Shown here one piece after another: positions 1 through 9,245 of a stretch of 64,000 nucleotides of DNA. Every line of letters begins with the position of its first letter. Position 1 is the stretch's first letter. This DNA comes from Hordeum vulgare subsp. vulgare (Eukaryota > Streptophyta > Magnoliopsida > Poales > Poaceae): NCBI RefSeq assembly GCF_904849725.1, contig NC_058521.1:429492676-429556675 (forward strand), in the 5' to 3' direction. Below the pieces are notes generated by a model. It was not told where the DNA came from. It ran no database searches and worked only from the letters and a program-made list of their open reading frames with translations. The position numbers were made by a program, and so were the translations under genes.

Positions 1-333
1 CTTCGCAGGATGATTAACCACATTCAAACAGCATGTGGTGTTGGTTCATTAGGATCACCAACTATTATTTATGAAGATAATGCAGCTTGTATTGCTCAAA
101 TGCAAATGGGTTATATAAAAAGCAATATCACAAAACACATTTCTCCTAAATTGTTCCATCCTCATGAATTACAGAAAAATGGAGAAATTGATATTTTGCA
201 AACTAAATCATGTGACAATCTAGCAGATCTGTTCACAAAGTCTTTACCGAATTCAACATTCCATAAATACATTCATGGAATTGGTATGAGACGACTTCGT
301 GATTTGAAAAGTTCAGGGGGAGAAATCTCCTGA
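1..333 (+). CDS. Copia pol C-terminus, RNase H domain (partial)
   Basis: This is the last 110 or so codons of a Copia polyprotein. The segment IIYEDNAACIAQ with the conserved D of RNase H, then a KHISPKLF block and a DNLADLFTKSLP block, is the usual end of plant Copia RNase H. It ends at a TGA after a glycine-rich tail. The frame is open from base 1, so the start lies outside the window. RNase H removes the RNA strand of the RNA/DNA hybrid during reverse transcription in the cytoplasmic particle. No internal stop is visible in the part present. Confidence 0.85.
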   Translation, partial: LRRMINHIQTACGVGSLGSPTIIYEDNAACIAQMQMGYIKSNITKHISPKLFHPHELQKNGEIDILQTKSCDNLADLFTKSLPNSTFHKYIHGIGMRRLRDLKSSGGEIS

Positions 334-920
334 AAATATAACCTTTTAATTATCATCAGGTAATGAATATTGTACTCTTTTCCTTTATGAGTTTTTCTAA
401 CAGGTTTCTCATGAAAGGTTTTTAACAAGACAATTAAATACAAGCATTGATGCATGCCATATCATATTTCTCCTTATATTTTTCCTACTAGGTTTTAAAG
501 GAGTTTTTCATGGCACATCTCATTGCACTCTTTTCATTATGAGTTTCTTTGAAACTTTCTCTCATAATGTTTTTAATGAGGCAATATCTTCATTAATATC
601 ATATGCTATACTTTCTATTTTTCCTATTAAGGTTTTTAAAGGAACGTATCTAAAGCATATTTATTGTCCTCTAAAACTCACTAATAATTTTCTCCTTCTT
701 TGAAGGTTTTTCTCATAGGAGTTATCAAGAGACAATAATCACTATATGTTGTATCATTTTCTCCTTATTACTTTCCCCACTGGGTTTAAAGGAGTTTTAA
801 CAACATATCTATACATTTCTCCTCATATTTTTCCCACAGGGTTTTTGGAGGAGAATCTCAAGAATTGACTGATGTATATACAAGGAGCTTTCAATAATGG
901 ATTACTCAAGACGGCGTTGT
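334..920 (+). repeat. Copia 3' UTR with six degenerate repeats
   Basis: No reading frame is present here. The stretch is AT-rich and repeats a motif of the form TTCCYACTRGGTTTTAAAGGAG about six times (near 395, 482, 617, 700, 770 and 828). Each copy is followed by A-rich sequence and often by a GAGACAAT or GAGGCAAT string. Similar blocks are known upstream of the PPT in plant Copia elements, so this is an element leader or trailer and not host DNA. Confidence 0.6.
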
Positions 921-931
921 ACAAGGGGGAG

Positions 932-1168
932 TGTTGCGAACCGACTAAAACTGTACCGCAATTAGCGAACCGTCATTAGGACGTGATTAGTCCGTTATTA
1001 GTCTAAACGTCGTACGGACGCATCCGTCCGTACGGACGCCTTTTGTACAGACGCCTTTTGCTACTCGCGTCTTAAATCCTTGTAGAAATATATCAAGATC
1101 AATGAAAGAGAAATCATTCGCACAAACACTTTCATTTCTATTCTTACAATTTTCATTCCCTCGCAACG
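932..1168 (+). repeat. Copia 3' LTR, about 237 bp
   Basis: It starts TGTTGCGA directly after the polypurine tract and ends TCGCAACG, an 8-base inverted terminal match. It contains a short perfect hairpin (CGTACGGACG, three-base loop, CGTCCGTACG) near 1011-1034 and an A-rich TATATC stretch near 1088. The terminal CA is not clear, so the right edge is accurate to about 6 bp. Confidence 0.7.
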
Positions 1169-1169
1169 A

Positions 1170-1309
1170 TCACAAGGCCACTTCCGCGTTGGCGAACTCC
1201 TCTCTCTTGTGGGTGACGCCCGCCACCATCTCACCGAACCTGCAAGGCGGGCTGGACCACCGGCACCGCGCCCCGCGCGTACTGTCCACCACGCCCGTTG
1301 CGATGTTCA
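1170..1309 (-). pseudogene. NAS: Nicotianamine synthase, 3' remnant
   Basis: This is the C-terminal tail of the NAS gene whose body lies at 8097-8964, read on the minus strand. After the duplicated 14 bp, the frame that continues from the 5' part reads GRGGQYARGAVPVVQP, the conserved glycine/arginine tail of grass NAS. It then hits a premature TGA through one extra base near 1250. The next frame reads PPCRFGEMVAGV, KREEFANAEVAL and a TGA at 1170-1172, the normal end of barley and wheat NAS proteins. A Copia LTR lies immediately beyond the stop. If LINE and extra base are discounted, the coding length is about 330 codons, the usual family size. The gene is dead at two points. Confidence 0.9.
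1296..1309. repeat. LINE target-site duplication, right-hand (3') copy
   Basis: CGTTGCGATGTTCA here matches CGTTGCGACGTTCA at 8097-8110 with one mismatch. The two copies flank the LINE exactly, next to its poly(A) on one side and its 5' end on the other. Confidence 0.92.
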
Positions 1310-1547
1310 TTTTTTTTTAAAGATCCAGCCTGAGGCTGGCATATATTGATTTGAAGCAGGAAGCAGCGCGAAAAAAAAACGTGACAAAGGTGGTGGTGGG
1401 GGGTGGTGATCATAGTGATCAAGGAGAAAAAGGAAAACAAAGGGATAAAAAGAAAACACCCCCAGCACAATGAGGGTGGTTACAGGGGTAGATATCTCAT
1501 GGAGGATCGCAGAACAGGGGCTCCAACACTTTGGCTCCGGCCTGCCT

Positions 1548-4500
1548 TCAAAGTTCTACGGTGCTGTTGATAGCATGTTTCAAACTTTGGAAATCTGCCG
1601 ACTTGTCCCTGAAGGTGCATGCATTTCTCTCCTTCCATATCTCTAAGAGGATCAAAATGATGATTGTCTTGACTGCTTTTTTGTACTTCGGCAAGGCTGA
1701 GTTGATCATCAAATTTAGTGACTGTGCTGAGTTGTCACTATCCGCCCATGTTCCGGGGTGCAGCGATGCACATCCGTTTTGCGATGCTGCGTGTGTCCAG
1801 GTTTGTATGGACAGCGGGCATTGCCAGAACAGGTGCTTAGCTGATTCTAGATTTTGGTGGCACAATTGGCAGAAATAGCCATTGGGCCAGCCTCTGCGTT
1901 GGAGACGATCGTTACACCAGAGTCTGTTCTTCAGCAGCAACCAGATGCAGATCTTGAGCCGTGCAGGCGCCCAAGTTGTCCATATTTGCTTCTTGTGGTC
2001 ACATCTCAGGTGACCTTGGAACTGGGCCTTGTATGCCGATCTGGCTGAGTAAACTCCTGAAGGTTCCAGATTCCACGAGATTGTGTCCTGAATTCCTTCT
2101 TGCAATTGGATGTCTCTGTCTTGGACCCATCTGTGCAGCCTGATTGCCTCCTCCGAGAGTTGTTCCGTGTTCCCATGGGCGAGGTCCGATAGCCAAGTGT
2201 TGTTTGTGAGTGCATCTCGGACCGATCTGTTTTTCCGCCTGGAGTGTCTAAAAATATTTGGGAAGGACGTCTTGAGGCTTCCCGATCCCGTCCAGGAGCA
2301 GTGCCAGAATGTTGCCGTTCCTCCATTTCCTAGGGTTACCGTTGTGGACGCATGAAAAAGGGCCCTGTCGGCCTCATCGCATGGCAGAGCCATGCAATGC
2401 CACGACCTCTCATTGCTAGTCCAATATAGCCATAGCCATCGCAGTCTAAGCGCTCTACTGAAGCGATTCAGTTCCAAGATTCCTAAGCCTCCCTTTTCCA
2501 CAGGGGAGCATACTGTCGGCCAGTTAACTTTGCATTTTCCACCGGTAGGTTCATCGTCCTGTGCCCAAAGGAAGCGAAGCCTAACCTTGTCTACCTCGGC
2601 AAGGAATTTCTTGGTCGTCCTAAGGACCGCCAATGCGGAGGTTGGTAGGGCGGTCAGAACGCTGCGAACTAGGACTCTCCTTCCCGCGATGTTTAGAAGT
2701 CTACCCTTCCATCCTGCTAGTCTAGCCCTAATCCTATCCAGGATGAATTGAATGTGGACTAACCGTAGTCGTGCGAGGGTGACCGGCAGCCCTAAATATT
2801 TCAGCAGGAAGCCCTTTATTTCGCCTCCAAAACTAGCCAGGATGTCGTGGACATTGATCCCCTCGCAACGGATGGCCGAGGCGGATGACTTCGCCGGGTT
2901 AATGTGGAGACCCGATGCGTGCCCGAAGTTACGGAGAATCACCATCAGTGAGTCTATCTCAGTTTTGGTTGGGTTGGCAAAAATGACCGCATCGTCAGCG
3001 TATAGGCTGACCCGTAGAGAGAAGTCCCTCCCCGGCAATGGGTCTAGCAGGTGCAGCTCCGTTGCTTTTTCCAACAGGCGATGTAGTGAATCTATTGCTA
3101 TGATGAAAATAAGCGGCGATAGGGAGTCTCCTTGTCTAAGTCCCCTTTGGTGGTAGAAAGAGCGGTCGGCCGAGCCGTTTAGCATGACCGACGACGATGC
3201 AGTGCTAAAAAGAAGCGCCATCCAGTCACGCCAACGAGCTGGGAAACCCAGTTGCTGCAGTGTTTCTAGCAGATACTCCCATGAGACGTTGTCGAAGGCC
3301 TTTGCTATATCTAGTTTAAGTAGCAGGGCCGGAACTTTCCTCTTATGTAGTGATCTCACTACGTTTTGCACATAGAGGAAACTGTCCTGAGTGGACTTGG
3401 AGCGCAAGAAAGCTGATTGCGCCGGGGAGATGATGGTGTTAATCTGTGCCGCTAGCCGTCGGGATAGAACTTTGGTGATTAGTTTCGCCACCGAGTGGAT
3501 TAGGCTAATTGGTCGAAAGTCCTCCACCCTTTCGGCTCCCTCTTTCTTTGGTATCAAAATTACAGTAGCTGTGTTAAGCCTGCCGAAATCTCCCCTTGCT
3601 AACTTGTAGAAGCTACTAAACACACTCATTATGTCCTCCTTAATAATGGACCAGCAGGACCTGAGGAACGTCCCTGTGAAGCCGTCAGGGCCGGGTGCCT
3701 TTTCTGCCGGTGACGCTTTTATGGCCTCCCAAACCTCTTCCTGAGAGAAAGGGTTATCTAACCCCCTGTTTTGCACCGACGGAAGGTCTAGAATCGACCA
3801 GTCTATCGATAAAGGTCTATCAGCCCTAGTACCCCAATTTTGCTGGAAATGACTGAAGATGGCCTCTTCCTTATGCTCGTGCGAGGATGCTACGGTGGAG
3901 CCTATTTGTAAGCAGTGGATGTAATTTTTCCGCTTACGTGTCGTGGCCTTGGCGTGAAAGAATTTTGTTCCCGCATCACCTAGTCTCATCCAGGTGAGGC
4001 GTGATGCTTGCCGTCGACGAGCTCGATCTAGTGCCGCTAGCCCTAGTAGCCGCAGTTTTAGCAGTTTACGGAGGTGGAATTCAGCGTTTGAGAGCTGTCG
4101 CCTCTCTTGTGCTACGTCTAGTCGAAGTACTACTTCCGCTGCAAGATGAAATTGTAGTTTTGCCTGGCTGAAGAAACCCTTGCTCCAAGTCTTCAAATCA
4201 TGCGCCGTCCTAGTCAACTTAGTGCTAATTATTTTGAAGGGACAAGAAGATTGCACTGGTCTATTCCATGCCTTTTCGACCGTGGCGTGGAAGCGTGGGA
4301 AGCTAGGCCAAAAATTCTCAAATCTGAATTGTGCCTGCCTAGTGGTGGCTGTGGTGTCCAGGAGTAGTAACGGGCAATGGTCCGATGTTGCAGTTGATGC
4401 CGCATGCAGGGACACCGAGGGGAAGCAGTTGTCCCAGGGGATGTTGTAGAAGAACTTGTCGATATTGACGAGGGTGGGATCCCGACGCTCATTGCTCCAT

Positions 4501-5081
4501 GTGTATTTGCGGTTAGTGCATCTAATCTCTTTTAGTCCCGCCGAGTCGATTGCCGATCTAAACCTACCCATTAACCTACGGTTGAGGATAAGGTTATTCT
4601 TGTCGCGCGCTTCGTATATGAGATTAAAATCTCCATTGATGAGCCATGGATCAGACGCCGGTGGTGCAGAGGAGGAGACTTCCCTTAGGAAATTTTCCTT
4701 TCTAACATCGTCCGTCGGGCCGTAAACCGAGGACAGCCAGAAGCTATTTTGGTGCCCCAGCAGAGTAACCTTGGCCGTGATGGCGAAGACTCCTATTGCA
4801 TGGGAGGTGATGGTGGCAAGGTTTTTATCCCAAAGGATAGCTGCACCTCCACAAGTGCCTATGGCCGGCAGCGCGATACATCCGGTTAGATGTTCTCCTC
4901 CGATATCCCTAACTAGTTCTGGCGACCAGGCAGAAATCTTAGTCTCCTGGAGACATAGGATAGCCGCCCGTAGTTTGTTAGCCATCTCCCCGACAGCCGC
5001 CCTCTTAGCTGGGCTGTTAAGACCGCGTACGTTCCCACACATAATTGGGGGGAATTTTTCACTCATTTGGAAACGTAGCAA
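1548..5081 (-). CDS. LINE ORF2 protein: endonuclease, reverse transcriptase, zinc-binding domain
   Basis: This is an uninterrupted 1,177-codon frame. The N-terminal 240 or so residues are an apurinic-type endonuclease: GNVRGLNS, LQETK, YGPT, NGDFN and SDHCPL blocks are all visible. The reverse transcriptase follows (about residues 470-740) with LIPKKEG, FRPISL, KLDIAKAFD, GLRQGDSLSP and the catalytic YADD at residues 694-697 (bases 2991-3002). A C-terminal zf-RVT segment (residues near 1050-1090) has WTTWAPARLKICIWLL and CQLC...H...C. The protein nicks DNA and copies its own RNA at the nick. The first ATG is at 5081; a second ATG five codons later (MSEKFPP) is an equally good start. Length and domain order are normal for plant L1 elements. 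It could still be active in trans. Confidence 0.93.
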   Translation of the reverse strand: MLRFQMSEKFPPIMCGNVRGLNSPAKRAAVGEMANKLRAAILCLQETKISAWSPELVRDIGGEHLTGCIALPAIGTCGGAAILWDKNLATITSHAIGVFAITAKVTLLGHQNSFWLSSVYGPTDDVRKENFLREVSSSAPPASDPWLINGDFNLIYEARDKNNLILNRRLMGRFRSAIDSAGLKEIRCTNRKYTWSNERRDPTLVNIDKFFYNIPWDNCFPSVSLHAASTATSDHCPLLLLDTTATTRQAQFRFENFWPSFPRFHATVEKAWNRPVQSSCPFKIISTKLTRTAHDLKTWSKGFFSQAKLQFHLAAEVVLRLDVAQERRQLSNAEFHLRKLLKLRLLGLAALDRARRRQASRLTWMRLGDAGTKFFHAKATTRKRKNYIHCLQIGSTVASSHEHKEEAIFSHFQQNWGTRADRPLSIDWSILDLPSVQNRGLDNPFSQEEVWEAIKASPAEKAPGPDGFTGTFLRSCWSIIKEDIMSVFSSFYKLARGDFGRLNTATVILIPKKEGAERVEDFRPISLIHSVAKLITKVLSRRLAAQINTIISPAQSAFLRSKSTQDSFLYVQNVVRSLHKRKVPALLLKLDIAKAFDNVSWEYLLETLQQLGFPARWRDWMALLFSTASSSVMLNGSADRSFYHQRGLRQGDSLSPLIFIIAIDSLHRLLEKATELHLLDPLPGRDFSLRVSLYADDAVIFANPTKTEIDSLMVILRNFGHASGLHINPAKSSASAIRCEGINVHDILASFGGEIKGFLLKYLGLPVTLARLRLVHIQFILDRIRARLAGWKGRLLNIAGRRVLVRSVLTALPTSALAVLRTTKKFLAEVDKVRLRFLWAQDDEPTGGKCKVNWPTVCSPVEKGGLGILELNRFSRALRLRWLWLYWTSNERSWHCMALPCDEADRALFHASTTVTLGNGGTATFWHCSWTGSGSLKTSFPNIFRHSRRKNRSVRDALTNNTWLSDLAHGNTEQLSEEAIRLHRWVQDRDIQLQEGIQDTISWNLEPSGVYSARSAYKAQFQGHLRCDHKKQIWTTWAPARLKICIWLLLKNRLWCNDRLQRRGWPNGYFCQLCHQNLESAKHLFWQCPLSIQTWTHAASQNGCASLHPGTWADSDNSAQSLNLMINSALPKYKKAVKTIIILILLEIWKERNACTFRDKSADFQSLKHAINSTVEL

Positions 5082-5295
5082 AGCTCCGAAGGAAATAACT
5101 AAATGGCCTCAGGCCGTTGACACACACAACCAACTTAACTATGGCGTGCCGGCGCCCACCAACAGCCCCCAAGATGCGCCGGCGACGAGTTGCCTCCTCT
5201 CTACCCGAACAAATTCTCGACGAACCTAAAACAAACCTAAACCGAGCTATCCTCAGTTGCCGACGAAGCGGGATACATGAGTCAACTAACATAGG

Positions 5296-8096
5296 TTACA
5301 CCATTTCCTCCTCGGCAACTCCATCAGGGCCGATCATGTCGGCCATCATACGCAGGGCCTCGCTATCCAGGCGAGTCAGCTTGGCGATCACTGCTAAGTT
5401 GCCGTCGGACAACGGTTCCTCGAAACGCTGCAGCAGTGCTCTCGCCACCTCTTCGGTCATCTTATCAAGGGGGCCCAGTAGCCCCAGCTCCTTCACGAGG
5501 CGCAGCGAGGCGCGCTGGGCTACTGGCACCGTCGAGCCGCTCGCCGCCTGTCTGCCGATATGCCTGGTCAGGGTCGAGGAAGCCTTTCTCTTGGGAGGTG
5601 CAGCTTGGCGGCGAGCAGCGGCCGGGGCTAGAGTCTCCGAGATGAGGGCCTGCTTGCTGGCGCGGAAGAGACCCCGGGCCTCCGGCCGATCAGCGGCTGC
5701 TCCCAGTTGCATCTTGCTCACACGCCCGGTGACTGCACCTAGCTACAGTTCCATCGTGTGTGCCGTAGTCGGGGTGGTTCTATTGTACTGACCCATGTCC
5801 AACGCCGCGGCGGACAGAGTTGGGCTGAAGGCGTCAAGTTGTACTGTCTCGGTGGGGTCGGTTAGCAGCCTCGCTGCGTCAAACTCGAGCGGGGATTTGA
5901 CTAAAGCTTCTGCAGCGGCGTGGACGTCCGCCGCCAGACTGTCGACGACGGTGGAGGTGTTGTAGGGCTTCGACGCTGTGTTGAAGAAAGCCTCCACTGG
6001 GTCTTTCCCCGTGTGCCCGGCGTCAGGGCCTGCTGCCACTGGACTATCGCTGGCCAAGGGGGCATACCTCCCTGCAGAGGGAGGCGGAGTGGACGGGCGC
6101 GCCCGCGGCTGAAGGGGTTGGGGCCTCGCCCTCGACGAGGCCCTCCCAGCTCCCTGATGATGCCCAGAAGAGTGGCCGGACCTACGACGGGGCTGCGGGG
6201 AGCGGCTGCGGTGGCGAGGAACCGGGGCAGCCTTGGGAGGAGCCTGAGAGCGTCCCCGGCGAAGGAGGACGTCTCTCCAGGACCTCTGGTTGCCACCCCC
6301 CGAGCGTCTGTCGCCGTCTTGGTCCCGCGCGTGACCACCCGACGGCGTGCCACGGCAGCCAAGATCAGCCACCGGTGCGCGAGCCTGGCGCTGGTTTCGC
6401 CCTGGCCCCCGTCCGTCCTCGACCCCCATCGACCAGGTGGCGGGAGCCACCAACGGGAAAGGGGCGGAGTCATTGTCGGATCCAGACGAGGGTAGGCCAC
6501 TCTAGCCGGAGTGAGAAGACCGAGGGGAGGGCGTCGTCCAATCTTCGATGCGATCCACGTGAATCAGCATGGTGTAGTCCGCCGTTGCTGGCGGCGGCGC
6601 CACGCGTCTGTCGGGAGGGGAGAAGCCCTCCATCTCGTCCACCCGGCCCGCACCCCGCGGTAGGACCGCAATGGTATGCGAGGTGGGGATGTTGGCGATG
6701 TCGCTCGTCCAAATCCAGCAAGCAAAGGTCTTAGTGTGACCTCGCTCGAGCGTCCGACTGTCGAGACGGTCCACCCGTACCCGCTTCCCTAGTATCTCCT
6801 CCGCCCCCTCCACGGACCAGAACTGCATGGGAACCATCTCAATGACGACGCGAACATGCAGGTGCAGGAAGCCGAAGATGGCATGGTCATGCTCGTGCCA
6901 GGATGCAATGTTGAAGGAGGCACCCTCGACACGGATGGAGCCTCTCCGCAGTGCGTTGACTTGATGCGCGGGCTGCGTGAAGAGCACTAGGAAGTGCTCT
7001 GGGTGATGCGCGGTGACTCGCAGCGAGTGCACCGGCACCGACAACAGCCCCTCCAGTGCTCTGCCCACATCCATAGGAGAGGTGGCGTTCACCCCGTCAG
7101 CCGCGGTCAGGGTGACGGCGTGGCTGCGCAGGAAGAAGATCGCCTGGTCAACAGCCGGGGAAGGGACGGCGACGGAGCGGGTCGCCCTCGGCCGGCGCGC
7201 GTGGTCAAGGTGGCGGAGCATGGCGGGGGAGAGCTGCGACATGGAGGAAGCGGCAGGTGGTGGGAAGCGGATACGCTGGTGCAGCGGTTGCTCGGGAGGA
7301 GCCGGACCTAGCCTGTCTCTAACTTGGCCTCCCCGACCTCGGACAAGGGGATTCCGAGGGCAGTTTTTCGCGATGTGGCCGGCCCTCCTACAGGTAATGC
7401 AGTGAACTGGATCCCGGCAGTCCGCTAGTCCGTGTCGCTTGCTCAGGCAACGGAAGCAGCGTCCTCGGAATAGATATAGCGGGGGGGCGACGTACCGGCA
7501 ATGAATGGCTGCGGGCGGTCCGAGCGGTGCGGCAGACGACGCGCCCGAGGGACCGGGGGGTCGAGCAGGTGACGGCCGCCCCTCCGAGTGCTTACCTCGG
7601 TCCAGCCTGGCTCCGTGCCCGAAGGGGAAAGCCTACAGCCCGAAGGAGGCGCGACGACGATGGATTTGATGTGGGGCACGGTCTGAGGTACCGTCCCGTC
7701 GGAGTTAAGCGGCCAAGGATGCCCCGCTGCGACCGGATCCGGGGGCGAACCCGAGCTACCCGTCTCCTGCCGAAGCAGCAGACGCGCTAGCTTCACCGAC
7801 GGACCGGCGGAGAACGCTGAGCAGCCGCCGTGCTGCAGGAATCGCGGCGCCCGGTCCAAATCTTGAGCCGCCCGAGGTGGGGAGGTCGACCGCGCGGCGC
7901 TGCTCAGACCGCGGGGCAGGGAGCCGCGCCGGTCCCTCCTGGGGGATCCCGCGGGGGACTGCGGGATCTGCCGGTGCCCGCCATGAGAGCGTATTTGGTG
8001 GCCGCCGCGGCCGGAGCGGCCCGCGGCGCGGATGGGGGACTGGGGGGCAGGAGCGGGTCCTCCACTCACCAGGACATCTGTGTCTGTTCGTGCGTG
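5296..8096 (-). pseudogene. LINE ORF1 (RNA-binding, DUF4283 and zinc knuckles), frame-broken
   Basis: ORF1 is readable only by changing frame. On the minus strand, 8096-7443 is a proline/arginine-rich frame. Two CCHC knuckles follow (CFRCLSKRHGLADC and CITCRRAGHIAKNC, about 7455-7350). A DUF4283-like domain (7240-6502) has the blocks HPEHFLVLF and FGFLHLHVRVVIEMVP. Then come a serine/arginine-rich frame (6453-5743) and a helical C-terminus (5721-5296). At least three frame breaks separate them, one at a seven-base G run near 7484-7490. ORF1 proteins coat LINE RNA. The order knuckle-before-DUF4283 is odd for plant L1, where the knuckle usually follows. Sequencing errors at homopolymers could explain one break. 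Confidence 0.8.
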
Positions 8097-8110
8097 CGTT
8101 GCGACGTTCA
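8097..8110. repeat. LINE target-site duplication, left-hand (5') copy
   Basis: CGTTGCGACGTTCA lies between NAS codon 285 or so and the 5' end of the LINE. It pairs with 1296-1309. Confidence 0.92.
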
Positions 8111-8964
8111 TTGGCATGCACGTCCTTGGACTTCTGTGCGATGATGACGGAGTTCAACACGTCATCGTCGGGGTGACACACGGCCAGCACCTCAAACCCG
8201 CCTCGATAGATTTCCTGGGGATCGACGATCGGGTAGAGGAACCCACGCGCCCCGTGCGCACTGCGCACGACGAGGGCCGCCCCGTCCGCCATGTGCGCGC
8301 CGAGGTGCGCGATCACCTTGGCCTTGTCCTCGGCAGCCATGCCCACAAGCGCGGCCAGGAAGACTACGTCGTACGCGGCGAGCTCGCCGGTGAGGTCCGC
8401 GACGACGGCAGTGTCGAAAGACGTGCGGGCGCCCACGTCCTTGTCCGCGCGGAACAGCTTGCTCGCACGGTCGTTGGCCGCGCCACACAGGTCGTAGTTG
8501 TCGAACATGGCGTCGGGCAGGTGGCGAGCGGCGAGGACGTAGGAGCTGAACGGCAGCGGGCCGGAGCCGATGAACGCGACGCGGGCCGGGGCGATGCCGC
8601 CCGGCACGTAGCGCGCCAGGAGCTCGTACTCCAGCTTGCTGAGGTTGATGAAGCTGCTGTAGTAGGGGAACATGCCGAGGTGGTCGAGCGGGTTGTCGAA
8701 GGCGGCCAGCATGTCGGAGTAGTGCGCCTCCAGCTTCCCCTCGGCCTCGGAGCAGAGGCGGATGAGGCCCTCCCGCATCTCCTGCGCCTCCGGCCCGAGC
8801 TTGGTCACGTCCACGGGGCTCGGGGGGACGCACGCGGTGACCAGGTCGGTGAAGAGCGCGTCGACGTCGGGTGATGGGCTGAGGGACGGCAGCTTGGCGA
8901 TGGCGGCGTGGAGGCCGGTGATCTTCTGGACCAGGGCATCAACCTCCTTGTTCTGGGCATCCAT
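8097..8964 (-). pseudogene. NAS: Nicotianamine synthase, 5' part (codons 1-289)
   Basis: NAS joins three S-adenosylmethionine molecules into nicotianamine, releasing three methylthioadenosines. In grasses this feeds mugineic-acid phytosiderophores for iron uptake. The frame starts at MDAQNKEV (ATG 8964-8962), the conserved grass NAS start; an upstream in-frame ATG at 8997 is not conserved. Visible family blocks include HLGMFPYYSSFINLSKLEYEL (residues 95-115, split here as HLGMFPYYSS and FINLSKLEYEL), FIGSGPLPFS (131-140, SAM pocket), NYDLCGAAND and YPIVDP. The gene is intronless, as is usual for NAS. The frame is open through residue 289, then enters the LINE and stops at 7756. No stop or frameshift is seen before the insertion, so the body looks young or recently lost. 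It is closest in my reading to barley/wheat NAS1-type proteins. Confidence 0.95.
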
Positions 8965-9245
8965 TTTAATACTGTATGTTGTGGCTACCTGAGGCACAGG
9001 AGCGAAGTGGAGTGGTGGTTGGACCTGCTTGGTGAGCTATGGAACGAGCTGTACGAGGTATATGTAGCTGTCGTCTAGAGCACTCATCGATGGAGCTGGA
9101 AAAGATGTGCATGCATATGCATGCATGCAAGCTTCACGCGTCCATGCCCAATATGGCTGGTTTCATGCCTCTGCTGCTGTGACGTGCTCACGTCCGGCTG
9201 TTGACGTGCTCACGTCGGGCTGGAATTTATGTCATTTTCGATATG
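8965..9245 (-). promoter_or_regulatory. NAS upstream region
   Basis: This is the 5' leader and proximal promoter of NAS, read on the minus strand. A TATA-like ACATATACC lies near 9055-9063. A cluster of CATGC/TGCATG motifs lies at 9108-9133. CATGC is the core bound by IDEF1 in iron-deficiency elements of grass NAS promoters. Farther up, GACGTGCTCACGTC, a 14-bp palindrome, occurs twice with a 22-bp period (9181-9194 and 9203-9216), each followed by a GGCTG. GACGTG/CACGTC are bZIP/bHLH-type cores. Function is inferred from motif identity only. Confidence 0.55.

Larger units (their letters stand above)
1..1168 (+). mobile_element. 3' end of a Copia LTR retrotransposon
   Basis: The window opens inside a Ty1/Copia element. 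In order it shows the RNase H tail of pol (1-333), a repeat-rich 3' untranslated stretch (334-920), a polypurine tract (about 921-931, AAGGGGGAG) and a short LTR starting TGTTGCGA at 932. The LTR closes with the complementary TCGCAACG near 1168. The exact end could lie up to 6 bp further right, because the sequence runs straight into the NAS stop codon (TCA at 1170-1172 on the plus strand). The 5' part and its target duplication lie left of the window. The RNase H, PPT, LTR order is seen directly. The Tork/TAR-like lineage is an inference from the RNase H sequence. Confidence 0.85.
1310..8096 (-). mobile_element. Near full-length L1-type LINE inserted in NAS
   Basis: This is a non-LTR retrotransposon of 6,787 bp in the same orientation as NAS. 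On the minus strand it runs from a short 5' region (8096) through ORF1 (zinc knuckles), an intact ORF2 (endonuclease and reverse transcriptase), a 3' UTR (1547-1320) and a poly(A) of nine bases (plus-strand T run, 1310-1318). Host NAS sequence resumes on both sides of a 14-bp duplication, the hallmark of target-primed reverse transcription. The short poly(A), single mismatch between duplications and intact ORF2 suggest a fairly recent insertion, but ORF1 is broken. Confidence 0.93.

Noticed and set aside
1548..5081. Host gene interpretation of the long minus frame
   Set aside because: Endonuclease/RT motifs, poly(A) and the 14-bp duplication identify a LINE.
8032..8874. 280-codon plus-strand frame opposite NAS
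   Set aside because: GC-rich shadow of the NAS coding strand.
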